Below are positions 1 to 8,921 of a DNA stretch of 13,162 bases, piece by piece. The notes under the pieces are model-generated. The model saw only the letters and a program-made list of their open reading frames with translations. It was not told where the DNA came from and made no database searches. The position numbers were made by a program, and so were the translations under genes. The number at the start of each line of letters is the position of its first letter. The stretch's first letter is position 1. This stretch comes from Lutispora sp. (GTDB lineage Bacteria > Bacillota > Clostridia > Lutisporales > Lutisporaceae): NCBI GenBank assembly GCA_030834765.1, contig JAUQXG010000547.1:1-13162 (forward strand), in the 5' to 3' direction.

Positions 1-35
1 ATTATTTTTGAATAGATCTGTAAGGAGGTTCACTT

Positions 36-275
36 ATGGTTGATAGAAATAATAACAAAATCATTCATGAAAAAGTTGGAGAAAAACTTGTACTCAACTC
101 AGCATGGTGTAAAGGCTGCGGCATATGTGTTGCATTTTGCCCTGCAAAAGTACTTGAACTGGAGAATGAAAAGGTTACAGTCATTGATGAGGAAAAATGT
201 ATACAATGTGGTCTTTGTGAATTAAGATGCCCTGACTATGCTATATATTTGAGGGGGAAGAAGAATGACAAATAG
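36..275 (+). CDS. korD: 2-oxoacid:ferredoxin oxidoreductase, delta (2[4Fe-4S] ferredoxin-like) subunit
   Basis: A 79-residue ferredoxin-like subunit that carries electrons from the TPP-bearing catalytic core to external ferredoxin. Two complete CxxCxxCxxxCP motifs are visible (C25, C28, C31, C35 and C55, C58, C61, C65), enough for two [4Fe-4S] clusters. The N-terminal ~20 residues are charged and precede the first cluster motif, as in delta subunits of Kor/Vor/Por complexes. The start is well supported by AAGGAGGT at 22-29, six bases before the ATG. The reading frame runs 11 bases into the alpha-subunit gene, so the two are translationally coupled. Family assignment is firm because of the three following subunits; the preferred 2-oxoacid (2-oxoglutarate versus branched-chain) is inference. 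The cluster's promoter, and any gene before it, lie outside the window. Confidence 0.93.
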   Translation: MVDRNNNKIIHEKVGEKLVLNSAWCKGCGICVAFCPAKVLELENEKVTVIDEEKCIQCGLCELRCPDYAIYLRGKKNDK

Positions 276-1398
276 TTTCAAGTTAATGCAAGGAAATGAA
301 GCTTGTGTCGAAGGCGCAATAGCTGCAGGCATGAAATTTTATGCAGGTTACCCAATCACTCCTTCAACTGAAATTGCTGAACTCTGTTCAGAAAAATTAC
401 CTGTTGTTGGAGGGAAGTTTATACAGATGGAAGATGAAATTGCAGGGATGGCTGCAGTAATTGGAGCCTCTTTAACTGGTCAAAAATCTATGACTGCAAC
501 CAGTGGACCTGGATTTTCATTAAAACAAGAGAATATTGGCTATGCATCCTATGCAGAAATACCCTGTGTTATTGTGAATGTGCAAAGAGGAGGTCCTAGT
601 ACTGGTCAGCCAACATCACCTTCTCAAGGCGATGTAATGCAAGCGAGATGGGGAACTCATGGCGATCACCCTATTATCGCAATTTGTCCTAGCTCTGTTA
701 AGGAAACATTTGACTTAACCATTAGAGCATTTAACCTATCAGAAAAGTATCGAATTCCCGTAATACTGCTTATGGATGAAGTTGTGGGCCATATGAGGGA
801 GAAAATTGAACTTCCAGATATAGCTGATATAGAAATTATTGATAGAAAACGCCCTAATTGCGATAGTGACGAATATTTGCCATATAAGGCAGAAGCTGAT
901 TTGGTTCCTTTAATGGCTGACTTTGGTGCTGGTTATAGATATCATGTTACTGGTCTGGCACATGATGAAACTGGTTTCCCCAGCAATAGCTATGAAGTTG
1001 CAGATAAACTGATACGAAGGCTTATGAATAAGATAGAAATTCATAAAGATGATATCATCACATGGGAAGAAGAAAACATCGATGATGCTGATGTGTTAAT
1101 CATTGCTTTTGGAGGCGTAGCTCGTTCTGCAAAAGCTGCTATTAAGCAATTAAGAGAAAACGGAATTAAAGTTGGCTTATTTAGGCCAATCACTATATGG
1201 CCATTCCCACAAGAAAGATTAAGAGAATTAGCAGATAAAGTTAAAGTAATGATTGTAGTGGAAATGAACCTTGGTCAATTAATTCTTGAAGTTCAAAGAA
1301 TATGCAATAATATTGTTAAAATTGATGGTGTAAATAAAGTAAATGGTGAGATAATTTACCCAGAAGAAATAGTTACTAAAGTACTGGAGGTAATATAA
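265..1398 (+). CDS. korA: 2-oxoacid:ferredoxin oxidoreductase, alpha subunit (KorA/VorB type)
   Basis: The 377-residue alpha subunit of a CoA-dependent 2-oxoacid:ferredoxin oxidoreductase, a cytoplasmic enzyme that decarboxylates a 2-oxoacid to acyl-CoA, CO2 and reduced ferredoxin. The N-terminal pyrimidine-binding-like domain opens with GNEACVEGAIAAG followed by the hallmark YPITPSTEI (about residues 29-37). The ATSGPGFSLKQE segment follows at about 78-89, and the C-terminal domain II has LFRPITIWPFP near residue 310. Length is normal for the four-subunit form with no gamma fusion. The ATG overlaps the end of the ferredoxin subunit and is preceded by GAGGGGGA at 251-258. The beta-subunit ATG follows one base after the stop. 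The HTTHGRALAFATG stretch in the beta subunit favours the Kor (2-oxoglutarate) branch over pyruvate enzymes, but Vor-type substrates are not excluded. Confidence 0.93.
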   Translation: MTNSFKLMQGNEACVEGAIAAGMKFYAGYPITPSTEIAELCSEKLPVVGGKFIQMEDEIAGMAAVIGASLTGQKSMTATSGPGFSLKQENIGYASYAEIPCVIVNVQRGGPSTGQPTSPSQGDVMQARWGTHGDHPIIAICPSSVKETFDLTIRAFNLSEKYRIPVILLMDEVVGHMREKIELPDIADIEIIDRKRPNCDSDEYLPYKAEADLVPLMADFGAGYRYHVTGLAHDETGFPSNSYEVADKLIRRLMNKIEIHKDDIITWEEENIDDADVLIIAFGGVARSAKAAIKQLRENGIKVGLFRPITIWPFPQERLRELADKVKVMIVVEMNLGQLILEVQRICNNIVKIDGVNKVNGEIIYPEEIVTKVLEVI

Positions 1399-1399
1399 T

Positions 1400-2221
1400 A
1401 TGCCAAGCCCATTGATAGAATCATATTTTAGATCTGAAAACCTTCCTCAGATTTGGTGTCCAGGGTGTGGCCATGGCATCATTACAAGAGCTATAGCAGT
1501 AGCTATAGAAAAATCTGGATTAGATCGTGATAAAATATGCATCGTTTCCGGCATCGGGTGTTCTTCAAGAGCTCCAGGCTATTTGGATTTTAATACTCTT
1601 CATACTACACATGGAAGAGCTTTAGCTTTTGCAACTGGTATTAAGCTTGCAAACCCTGAGCTTAAGGTAATCGTTATAACTGGAGATGGGGACTGTACGG
1701 CAATAGGCGGAAATCATCTTATTCATGCTTGTAGAAGAAATATTGGACTTACTACAATAGTTTACAACAACAACATATACGGTATGACTGGAGGACAGTA
1801 TTCTCCTACAACACCAAAATTTGATAAAGGTACTACTGCACCTTATGGAAATATTGATAAGGCATTCGATATATGCAATTTAGCTGCATCTGCAGGCGCT
1901 ACTTATGTAGGACGTGCTACTTCTTATCATACGAATCTACTTATATCATTAGTTTTAAATGCATTGAAAAATGATGGGTTTTCATTGATAGAAGCAATAA
2001 GTGGATGTCCAACTTATTATGGCAGAAAAAATAAAAAGGGTTCTGCTGTAAATATGTTAGAATGGCAGAAGGACAATGCGGTGAACATTTCTTCAGCATC
2101 TAAAATGGCTCCTGAAATGTTAGAAGGTAAATTTTTAATTGGAGAATTAAAAAATAGTCCTGAACCAGAATACGCAAGTGAATATCAGAAAATAATTGAT
2201 AAAGTTATGAAGGAGCGATAA
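1400..2221 (+). CDS. korB: 2-oxoacid:ferredoxin oxidoreductase, beta subunit (TPP-binding)
   Basis: The 273-residue catalytic subunit that binds thiamine diphosphate. It carries WCPGCGHG at residues 19-26, whose cysteines belong to the Fe-S/TPP region of this family. The GDGD...N TPP/Mg motif is at residues 95-98, with NNN at 123-125 followed by IYGMTGGQYSPTT. An SD (GGAGG, 1386-1390) lies inside the end of the alpha gene, nine bases before this ATG. The gamma subunit ATG follows two bases after the stop, so all subunits are probably made stoichiometrically from one mRNA. The segment around residues 63-80 (FNTLHTTHGRALAFATG) is typical of KorB proteins. No truncation is seen. Confidence 0.94.
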   Translation: MPSPLIESYFRSENLPQIWCPGCGHGIITRAIAVAIEKSGLDRDKICIVSGIGCSSRAPGYLDFNTLHTTHGRALAFATGIKLANPELKVIVITGDGDCTAIGGNHLIHACRRNIGLTTIVYNNNIYGMTGGQYSPTTPKFDKGTTAPYGNIDKAFDICNLAASAGATYVGRATSYHTNLLISLVLNALKNDGFSLIEAISGCPTYYGRKNKKGSAVNMLEWQKDNAVNISSASKMAPEMLEGKFLIGELKNSPEPEYASEYQKIIDKVMKER

Positions 2222-2223
2222 TT

Positions 2224-2763
2224 ATGCGAAAATATGAAATTAGATTAAGTGGTTCTGGCGGACAGGGCTTATTACTCGCAGGCATAATTTTAGCTGAAGC
2301 AGCAATAGAAGATGGTCTCAATGCTGTTCAAACTCAATCCTACGGCCCAGAAGCGAGAGGAGGCGCTAGCAAGTCCGAGGTAATTATATCAGAGGATATT
2401 ATAGATTTTCCCAAAGTAAGAAATTGTGATATATTGCTATCGTTAACACAAAAGTCCTACGAACAATATAACGATAATTTAAAAGATGATGGAATATTGA
2501 TTATAGATAGTTCTGTAAATGTAAATACTAGCTCAAATAGTAAAATTTTTTCAATCCCCATGCTAGATGCAGCATCTAAAATATTAGGAAAGCCTATGGT
2601 TACAAATATTATAGCAATTGGTGCATTAGTAGCCCTCACTGAAGCTGTAAGCAAAGAAGCACTTACACGTGCCGTTCTTAAAAGAGTACCTAAAGGCACA
2701 GAGGAATTGAATAAAAAAGCATTAGAATTAGGCTATGAAATAGCGGGAAAAGCAATAATATAA
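2224..2763 (+). CDS. korC: 2-oxoacid:ferredoxin oxidoreductase, gamma subunit
   Basis: The 179-residue gamma subunit, which completes the oxidoreductase. It shows the family's N-terminal glycine-rich GSGGQG (residues 10-15) and the conserved YGPEARGG at 40-47, followed by a KSEVIIS strand. Length matches stand-alone gamma subunits (about 180 residues). The SD is AAGGAG at 2210-2215, inside the end of the beta gene, with eight bases of spacing. The regulator gene downstream starts 14 bases after the stop, so it is probably co-transcribed. No missing key residues are noted. Confidence 0.93.
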   Translation: MRKYEIRLSGSGGQGLLLAGIILAEAAIEDGLNAVQTQSYGPEARGGASKSEVIISEDIIDFPKVRNCDILLSLTQKSYEQYNDNLKDDGILIIDSSVNVNTSSNSKIFSIPMLDAASKILGKPMVTNIIAIGALVALTEAVSKEALTRAVLKRVPKGTEELNKKALELGYEIAGKAII

Positions 2764-2777
2764 TTGAGGATGATTGA

Positions 2778-3647
2778 ATGAATCGTAATATAGATCTAAT
2801 GAAAAAGATACAATTAACTTTTAATAAATTAAGCAAAGGACAAAGATTGATTGCTCAATATATCTTATCAAATTATGAAAAAGCTGCATTTATGACAGCT
2901 GCTAAGTTAGGTGATAAGGTTGGTGTTAGCGAATCAACTGTAGTAAGATTTGCTAATGCTTTAGAGTACAAAGGATATCCTCAGCTTCAAAAAGAACTTC
3001 AGGAAATGATTAAAACTAGATTGACCACAGTGCAAAGGATTGAAATGTCACCAGACTACTCAAGTGAAGAAATAATATTAAAAAATGTTTTAAAAGCAGA
3101 TATGGAAAACATAATCCTGACCCTTGATGAAATAGATTTTAATGTTTTTAATTCATCGGTTCAAGATATCGTAGAAGCTAAAAATGTATATATTGTGGGT
3201 TTGAGAAGTTCAACTGTCCTTGCTGAGTTTTTAGGATTTTATCTAGGTTTAATTAGAGAAAATGTTCATGTAGTTACCTATTCAATAGGTGATATTTATG
3301 AACAGCTAATTAGATTGAACAGTGATGATGCTGTTATAGGCATAAGCTTTCCTAGATATTCTTCTAGAACAATTGACTGCCTAGACTATGCTAAATCAAA
3401 GGGTGCGAAAGTTACAATAATTACTGATAGCATATTATCTCCGCTTGCTTCATATGGCGATAATGTGCTTATTGCGAAGAGTAATATGGAATCTTTCGTA
3501 GACTCGTTAGTTGCACCTATGAGTGTATTGAATGCATTAATACTTGCAGTGGGTATAAAGGAAAAGAAAAGTCTATCAGATTCTTTTTCAAAATTAGAAG
3601 AAATATGGCAAAGGTATAATGTTTACTCTATTAAACAGAATAAGTAA
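2778..3647 (+). CDS. RpiR/MurR-family transcriptional regulator (HTH + SIS)
   Basis: A 289-residue cytoplasmic DNA-binding regulator. The N-terminal HTH_6-type domain spans roughly residues 8-84, with LSKGQRLIAQYIL and the recognition-helix signature GVSESTVVRFANALEYKGYP (residues 49-68). The C-terminal SIS (sugar isomerase) domain spans about 135-235 and contains VYIVGLRSS and VIGISFPRYSSRTI, where sugar phosphates bind in characterised relatives. The ATG at 2778 has an SD-like TGAGGA at 2765-2770. Lying 14 bases after the gamma subunit and before the glutamate dehydrogenase, it may control one or both; this is inference from position, since most RpiR proteins respond to phosphosugars rather than amino acids. 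A short AU-rich inverted repeat (3639-3657) overlaps its end but has no U-tract. Confidence 0.88.
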   Translation: MNRNIDLMKKIQLTFNKLSKGQRLIAQYILSNYEKAAFMTAAKLGDKVGVSESTVVRFANALEYKGYPQLQKELQEMIKTRLTTVQRIEMSPDYSSEEIILKNVLKADMENIILTLDEIDFNVFNSSVQDIVEAKNVYIVGLRSSTVLAEFLGFYLGLIRENVHVVTYSIGDIYEQLIRLNSDDAVIGISFPRYSSRTIDCLDYAKSKGAKVTIITDSILSPLASYGDNVLIAKSNMESFVDSLVAPMSVLNALILAVGIKEKKSLSDSFSKLEEIWQRYNVYSIKQNK

Positions 3648-3747
3648 GTAACTTATTGTAATTACAAAAATATTTTAATTAGCCAAGAAGGATTTCAAGT
3701 TTTAATATAGAATATAAGACAGGGTATGATAAAATATTTATTATGCG

Positions 3748-3753
3748 TATAAT
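3748..3753 (+). promoter_or_regulatory. Possible -10 element for glutamate dehydrogenase
   Basis: A consensus TATAAT sits 68 bases before the glutamate dehydrogenase ATG in the 174-base gap after the regulator gene. No good -35 hexamer lies 16-18 bases upstream. Another candidate -10 is TATGAT at 3725-3730. A promoter in this gap is expected, but its exact position is uncertain. An imperfect hairpin (AATAAGC at 3751-3757 against GCTTATT at 3778-3784) would lie at the start of the leader RNA. Confidence 0.3.
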
Positions 3754-3755
3754 AA

Positions 3756-5189
<1,434 letters not shown>

Positions 5190-5192
5190 TAC

Positions 5193-5223
5193 AAAAAAGA
5201 GAATCCTTTAGGATTCTCTTTTT
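5193..5223 (+). terminator. Rho-independent terminator after glutamate dehydrogenase
   Basis: A perfect 8-bp stem, GAGAATCC (5199-5206) with GGATTCTC (5211-5218), closed by a TTTA loop and followed by T5. The A6 run before the stem pairs with the T-run, extending the helix. It begins four bases after the stop codon and separates this gene from the next block. Confidence 0.93.
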
Positions 5224-5313
5224 AAATTATTTTATCATTAAAATCTGATAGCGTATTTATAAATTGATTTAATGCAAACTATAAATACTTCATATCTAAA
5301 AAGGAATGATTCT

Positions 5314-6555
5314 ATGCAATCTAATAAATTTGATGTTGTAATAATCGGTGGGGGCCCTGCTGGCATGCTTGCAGCAGGAGCAGCAGGCTCTATTGGGAAA
5401 AATGTACTTTTAATCGAAAAAAATGAAAAGTTAGGAAAAAAACTCTTTATTACAGGAAAAGGTAGATGCAATGTTACTAACAATATAGATATAAATGAAT
5501 TTTATCAATATATACCTAGAAATCCAAAATTTTTATATAGTTCATTTAATATGTTTTCTAATTCTGATTTGCTGATGCTTCTTGAGTCACTGGGCTTAAA
5601 GACCAAAGATGAACGAGGGGGAAGGGTTTTTCCTCAATCAGATAAATCTAGTGATGTGATAAAGGCGTTAAATAAATATCTTCTCCAAAACAAAGTAAGT
5701 ATTTTATTAGATACAAGTGTAATTAAGATTAATGCTGAAGATGGCAAAATAGTCTCTGTTCAATTGAATGACAATAGTCTAATCTACTGCGACTCGGTGG
5801 TCATTTCCACAGGCGGAATGACATACCCCCAAACTGGTTCTACAGGAGATGGTTATAAGCTAGCAAGAGATCTTGGACATACGATAACTGATATCTCTCC
5901 ATCATTAGTCCCACTTTTAGTAAAAGAAGATATCATTAAAGATTTACAAGGGCTATCACTAAAAAATGTTTCCATATCTGTATCAGCCAATGATAAAGTT
6001 ATCCATAAAGACTTTGGAGAAATGTTGTTTACTCATTATGGACTGTCTGGCCCAATTATCCTCTCTTCTAGTTTTTATATAGCTGACCATTTAAAGAAGA
6101 AGGAATTAATTAAAATATCAATAGATTTAAAATCTGCTCTATCTACTGAAGACTTAGATAAGAGAATTATTAAAGACTTTGAGAAGAATTCACGGAAGCA
6201 GTATAAGAATAGCTTAGATGAGCTATTGCCTAAAAAACTTATACCCGTTATCATAAATCTATCTTCTATAAATGAAGACAAGGAAGTAAATCAAATATCT
6301 AAAGAAGAACGTATTAGATTAGTAAATCTACTCAAAAACTTAGAATTCACAATAATAGGCACAAGACCTATTTCAGAAGCTATCGTTACTTCTGGAGGTG
6401 TAAATATTAAAGAAATAACCCCAAAAACTATGGAATCAAAGATCGTATCTGGACTTTTTTTTGCTGGAGAAATTTTAGATGTAGATGCTTTTACCGGAGG
6501 CTTTAATCTCCAAATAGCTTTTTCTACAGGTTACAATGCAGGAATAAATTCATAA
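5314..6555 (+). CDS. FAD-dependent oxidoreductase of the HI0933/YhiN (BaiN-like) family
   Basis: A 413-residue cytoplasmic flavoprotein. The N-terminal Rossmann dinucleotide-binding motif is GGGPAG at residues 12-17 followed by LLIEKNEKLGKKL. The family hallmark GKGRCNVTN is at 48-56, and GGMTYPQTGSTGDGY lies in the middle. The C-terminus has TSGGVNIKEI and GLFFAGEILDVDAFTGGFNLQIAFSTG, which complete the FAD site. Relatives are annotated as aminoacetone oxidase-like or BaiN; the physiological substrate of most members is unknown and cannot be inferred here. The ATG at 5314 has AAGGA at 5301-5305 (eight bases of spacing); an in-frame ATG at 5272 lacks an SD and lies before the normal start of the family. 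It leads the cluster that continues to cytidylate kinase and IspH-S1, a neighbourhood common in Clostridia. Confidence 0.9.
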   Translation: MQSNKFDVVIIGGGPAGMLAAGAAGSIGKNVLLIEKNEKLGKKLFITGKGRCNVTNNIDINEFYQYIPRNPKFLYSSFNMFSNSDLLMLLESLGLKTKDERGGRVFPQSDKSSDVIKALNKYLLQNKVSILLDTSVIKINAEDGKIVSVQLNDNSLIYCDSVVISTGGMTYPQTGSTGDGYKLARDLGHTITDISPSLVPLLVKEDIIKDLQGLSLKNVSISVSANDKVIHKDFGEMLFTHYGLSGPIILSSSFYIADHLKKKELIKISIDLKSALSTEDLDKRIIKDFEKNSRKQYKNSLDELLPKKLIPVIINLSSINEDKEVNQISKEERIRLVNLLKNLEFTIIGTRPISEAIVTSGGVNIKEITPKTMESKIVSGLFFAGEILDVDAFTGGFNLQIAFSTGYNAGINS

Positions 6556-6592
6556 TTGTATTTTGTATTAACTAGCTTTTTTTGGCGTACAC

Positions 6593-6598
6593 TATAAT
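6593..6598 (+). promoter_or_regulatory. Possible -10 element before the membrane-anchored protein
   Basis: A consensus TATAAT in the 70-base gap between the flavoprotein and the next gene, 27 bases before the GTG. No convincing TTGACA-like hexamer stands 16-18 bases upstream, so this is a weak call. Confidence 0.3.
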
Positions 6599-6625
6599 GA
6601 TAGACTAAAGCTTGGAGGTTTAAGG

Positions 6626-7105
6626 GTGCGTGCAAGGAAAGAAGAAAATACAAAGTATAATATGTTTATGAACTTTCTACAAGTTTTTATAAAAAGACTT
6701 TGTTTTATTTTAATAGTAGTCTTAATTATATCTCAAATATTATTTACAGTGGAGCCTTTTAATTACTTGTTAAATAAATCATATAAGCTTGAAGGAAAAT
6801 CTGTTAGTTATATGAATCCTGCTATAAAAACCGGAGATATGGAATTGACAATACAGGACGACTTAGAATATACTTCTGAAATCCAAGTTTTAATTAATGG
6901 AGAAGTAAATTCTAAATTTCATAAAAATTCAATGGTTCTTTCTGTTAAAGAAGGTGATATAATTGAGGTGCAAGGTAAAAACATTCAAAATTTTGCTACT
7001 TTAAAAATTACTCGTCTTTCTGATAGTATCATTTTGCCAAAGGTTAATAAGACCTTTATTATAAGCAACTCAATTGAATTTATAAGTAAAATAAAATTTA
7101 AGTGA
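6626..7105 (+). CDS. Small membrane-anchored protein of unknown function
   Basis: A 159-residue protein that I do not recognise. A positively charged N-terminus (MRARKEENTKYN) is followed by one strongly hydrophobic segment at about residues 25-42 (CFILIVVLIISQILF), consistent with an uncleaved signal anchor. The remaining ~115 residues would lie outside the membrane and look beta-rich, with alternating patterns such as IQVLINGEVNSKF and MVLSVKEGDIIEV. No cysteines or metal motifs are seen in the outer part. The GTG start at 6626 is supported by GGAGG at 6614-6618, seven bases upstream. It sits between the flavoprotein and chorismate mutase in the same direction. The extracytoplasmic fold could be a small carbohydrate- or lipid-facing beta domain, but no function is claimed. 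Confidence 0.75.
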   Translation: MRARKEENTKYNMFMNFLQVFIKRLCFILIVVLIISQILFTVEPFNYLLNKSYKLEGKSVSYMNPAIKTGDMELTIQDDLEYTSEIQVLINGEVNSKFHKNSMVLSVKEGDIIEVQGKNIQNFATLKITRLSDSIILPKVNKTFIISNSIEFISKIKFK

Positions 7106-7143
7106 ATTTAGGTGAAAAGTCTGAAAAAAATTACTAAAAATAT

Positions 7144-7229
7144 AAAGGCGGTGACGGGTCCATGTTAGATCTTCCAATCGCATGATGAACAAAGTTCGTC
7201 TTAGCGCAACTTGAAGCATGGACATAAAT
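7144..7229 (+). promoter_or_regulatory. Structured aroH leader: SD-like sequence separated from the start codon by a hairpin
   Basis: AAAGGCGGTG at 7144-7153 resembles an SD with one mismatch, but lies about 75 bases from the chorismate mutase ATG. Between them a long imperfect hairpin can form. GTCCATG (7158-7164) pairs with CATGGAC (7217-7223), CTTC (7171-7174) with GAAG (7213-7216), CGC (7179-7181) with GCG (7204-7206), and GATGAAC (7184-7190) with GTTCGTC (7194-7200) around an AAA loop. Removing the folded segment leaves about ten bases between the SD-like sequence and the ATG at 7230, a normal spacing. No SD lies directly before 7218 or 7230. GC content is about half, well above the surroundings. 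It may be an SD-presenting hairpin, a translational switch or a riboswitch-like element; no known class was recognised. Confidence 0.55.
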
Positions 7230-7592
7230 ATGAATATTATTAGAGGTGCAACAACTATTGATGTAGATAATCCGGATCATATTCTGGATTCTGTAATTGA
7301 GCTATTAAATGAAATCATGCTAAAAAATAATCTTTCTAGAAATAAAATAATTGCTATTTTCTTTTCATCAACAAAGGATATAACAACTGAATATCCTGCA
7401 AAGGCAGCTCGCCTAATGGGATTTAATGATATTTCCCTTATGTGTTTCCAAGAAATGGATGTCAAAGATAGCTTAAAATATTGTATAAGATTATCAGTAT
7501 TTTATGATGACATATTATTGGATAAAGTAACTCATATTTATTTGAGAAATGCAGTTTGTCTAAGACCTGATTTAATTATTAAGGAAGCTTAA
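7230..7592 (+). CDS. aroH: Chorismate mutase, AroH type
   Basis: Converts chorismate to prephenate for phenylalanine and tyrosine synthesis. It is a small trimeric cytoplasmic enzyme, here 120 residues from the ATG at 7230 (124 from the ATG at 7218). The residues known from Bacillus subtilis AroH are all present: R5 (IRGATT), R61 (AKAARLMG), C72 and E75 (CFQEMDV), R87 (CIRLSV), Y104 (HIYL) and R112 (LRPDL). The 7230 start gives MNIIRGATT, which matches the usual N-terminus. The alternative ATG at 7218 would be buried in the leader hairpin stem. Neither has a conventional SD next to it. An in-frame stop at 7212-7214 excludes longer versions. It is the only aromatic-pathway gene in the window, set between unrelated housekeeping genes. 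Confidence 0.92.
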   Translation: MNIIRGATTIDVDNPDHILDSVIELLNEIMLKNNLSRNKIIAIFFSSTKDITTEYPAKAARLMGFNDISLMCFQEMDVKDSLKYCIRLSVFYDDILLDKVTHIYLRNAVCLRPDLIIKEA

Positions 7593-7623
7593 ACAATTAT
7601 ATTATGCTCCTTTAATTTTTTTT
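7579..7623 (+). terminator. Possible weak terminator between aroH and cmk
   Basis: TTAAGGA...GC (7579-7588) can pair with GC-TCC...TTAA (7606-7615) with two single-base bulges and a long A/T-rich loop, followed by eight T residues. The stem is imperfect and overlaps the aroH stop codon, so it could give partial termination at most. Confidence 0.3.
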
Positions 7624-7672
7624 CATTTTTTGGTAGAATAATAAGGTGAATAAAAAGAAGGGAAGTTATGTT

Positions 7673-8338
7673 TTGAAAAAGAGGATGATAATCGCTATAG
7701 ATGGGCCTGCTGGTGCAGGTAAAAGCACGATTGCTAAAAGTTTGGCGGAAGTGTTAGGATATACGTATATAGATTCAGGAGCCATGTATCGTGCTATAAC
7801 TTTGAAAATTATCAAAAGTGGTTTTTCAATTAAAGATATTGATAATATTATTGATATGACATTGAAAACAAAAATTGATTTTAGAAATAATAATATATTT
7901 TTGGATGATGAAGAGGTAACCTTACAGATTAGAAGCGATATAATAAATGCCAATGTTTCAGATGTTTCTGCTATACCTGAATTAAGATCCATTATGGTAA
8001 AGATGCAAAGACAAATCTCTAAGGACTGTAGCATCGTTATGGATGGAAGGGATGTGGGAACAGTTATCTTTCCTGATGCAGATATTAAGCTTTTCATCAC
8101 AGCTTCCGTTGATGCCAGGGCAAATAGACGTTATTTAGAAATAGCTTCGAAGAATACCAATACTAATATGAATGATATAAAAAATTCAATCCAATATAGA
8201 GATAATATAGACTTAAACCGGAAGGCTTCTCCTTTAAAAATGGCAAATGATGCAATTCTAATTGATACAACCAACAAATCAATTGACGAAGTATTAGAAT
8301 TTGCTCTATGTATTGTGAAAGACAAGGAGAGAGAATAA
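7673..8338 (+). CDS. cmk: Cytidylate kinase
   Basis: Phosphorylates CMP and dCMP with ATP in the cytoplasm, feeding pyrimidine nucleotide pools. The P-loop GPAGAGKST is at residues 11-19, followed by YIDSGAMYRAITL (nucleotide-binding region typical of Cmk). DGRDVGTVIFPDADIKLFITAS and RYLEI follow in the second half, and RDNIDLNRKASPLKMANDAILIDTT near the C-terminus is the family signature for the CMP-contacting region. I choose the TTG at 7673 (221 residues, MKKRMIIAIDGP), because AAGGGAAG at 7658-7665 gives normal spacing and the N-terminus matches relatives. A GTG at 7646 would add nine residues and has only a weak SD; an ATG at 7685 is also possible. The stop TAA abuts the next ATG, so the acyltransferase is translationally coupled. 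Confidence 0.94.
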   Translation: MKKRMIIAIDGPAGAGKSTIAKSLAEVLGYTYIDSGAMYRAITLKIIKSGFSIKDIDNIIDMTLKTKIDFRNNNIFLDDEEVTLQIRSDIINANVSDVSAIPELRSIMVKMQRQISKDCSIVMDGRDVGTVIFPDADIKLFITASVDARANRRYLEIASKNTNTNMNDIKNSIQYRDNIDLNRKASPLKMANDAILIDTTNKSIDEVLEFALCIVKDKERE

Positions 8339-8917
8339 ATGTTTTATAATATTGTAAAAGTAATATTAGGCCCTTTCTTCTGCTTTTTGTATAAAATAGA
8401 AGCAAGAGATATAGATCGCTTACCAAAAGATATTGGCTTTATAATTTGTGCTAATCATTTAAATGCTTTAGATCCAATTCTTGTTGCTGCTGCACTGCCA
8501 ATAAAAATTAGCTTTCTAGCCAAAAATGAATTATTTAAAAATATCTTTTTAAAATATATATTGAATTCTTTAGAAATGATACCAATTAAAAGAGGAGAAG
8601 CTGATTTAAAAAGCATAAAACTATCTTTAAAAGCCTTAAGTCAAAAAAGAATTTTAGGAATATTTCCTGAAGGTACTAGAAATATCTCTGGTGATTTAAA
8701 AGCAGAGCCTGGAGTTTCCATGCTTGCCATTAAATCGAAAGTAGCGGTTGTCCCAGTAGCCATTGAAAGCAATTATAAAATTTTTGGTAAAACTACCATC
8801 CATATAGGAAAACCAAAAGAGTTTGATGAATATTATAATCAGAAATTAAATACAGATGATTACAAGAACTTAAGTACGGAATTAATGAAAGATATCAAAA
8901 AATTGATAGCTAGGTGA
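8339..8917 (+). CDS. plsC: 1-acyl-sn-glycerol-3-phosphate acyltransferase (PlsC family)
   Basis: Transfers an acyl chain to lysophosphatidic acid to form phosphatidic acid for membrane lipid synthesis; it acts at the inner face of the membrane. At 192 residues it is of the short Gram-positive type. The catalytic HX4D motif is H40-D45 (NHLNALD), motif II-like IPIKRGE is at 81-87, and the glycerol-phosphate-binding FPEGTR is at 109-114, followed by VPVAIES. The N-terminal ~18 residues are hydrophobic and may associate with the membrane. The SD AAGGAGAGAG (8324-8333) lies in the end of cmk and the ATG follows the cmk stop directly. The next gene starts four bases after its stop. The order cmk-plsC-ispH/S1 recurs in Clostridia. 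Confidence 0.92.
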   Translation: MFYNIVKVILGPFFCFLYKIEARDIDRLPKDIGFIICANHLNALDPILVAAALPIKISFLAKNELFKNIFLKYILNSLEMIPIKRGEADLKSIKLSLKALSQKRILGIFPEGTRNISGDLKAEPGVSMLAIKSKVAVVPVAIESNYKIFGKTTIHIGKPKEFDEYYNQKLNTDDYKNLSTELMKDIKKLIAR

Positions 8918-8921
8918 AATA

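Noticed and set aside
3639..3657. AATAAGT/ACTTATT inverted repeat at the end of the RpiR-type gene as a terminator
   Set aside because: Seven AU-rich pairs with no following T-run; too weak to call.
5272..5313. Upstream ATG for the flavoprotein
   Set aside because: No SD, and it would add 14 polar residues before the usual start; AAGGA fits the ATG at 5314.
5238..5483. 81-codon open frame on the minus strand opposite the flavoprotein start
   Set aside because: It mirrors the glycine- and alanine-rich nucleotide-binding region of the real gene; no supporting SD or family match was seen.
7181..7200. Hammerhead-ribozyme-like GATGA in the aroH leader
   Set aside because: The CUGAUGA and GAAA core elements are not present in the required arrangement.
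7666..8100. 144-codon open frame on the minus strand opposite cmk
   Set aside because: It is antisense to a clear cytidylate kinase, has a composition typical of the reverse of an AT-rich gene, and resembles no known family.
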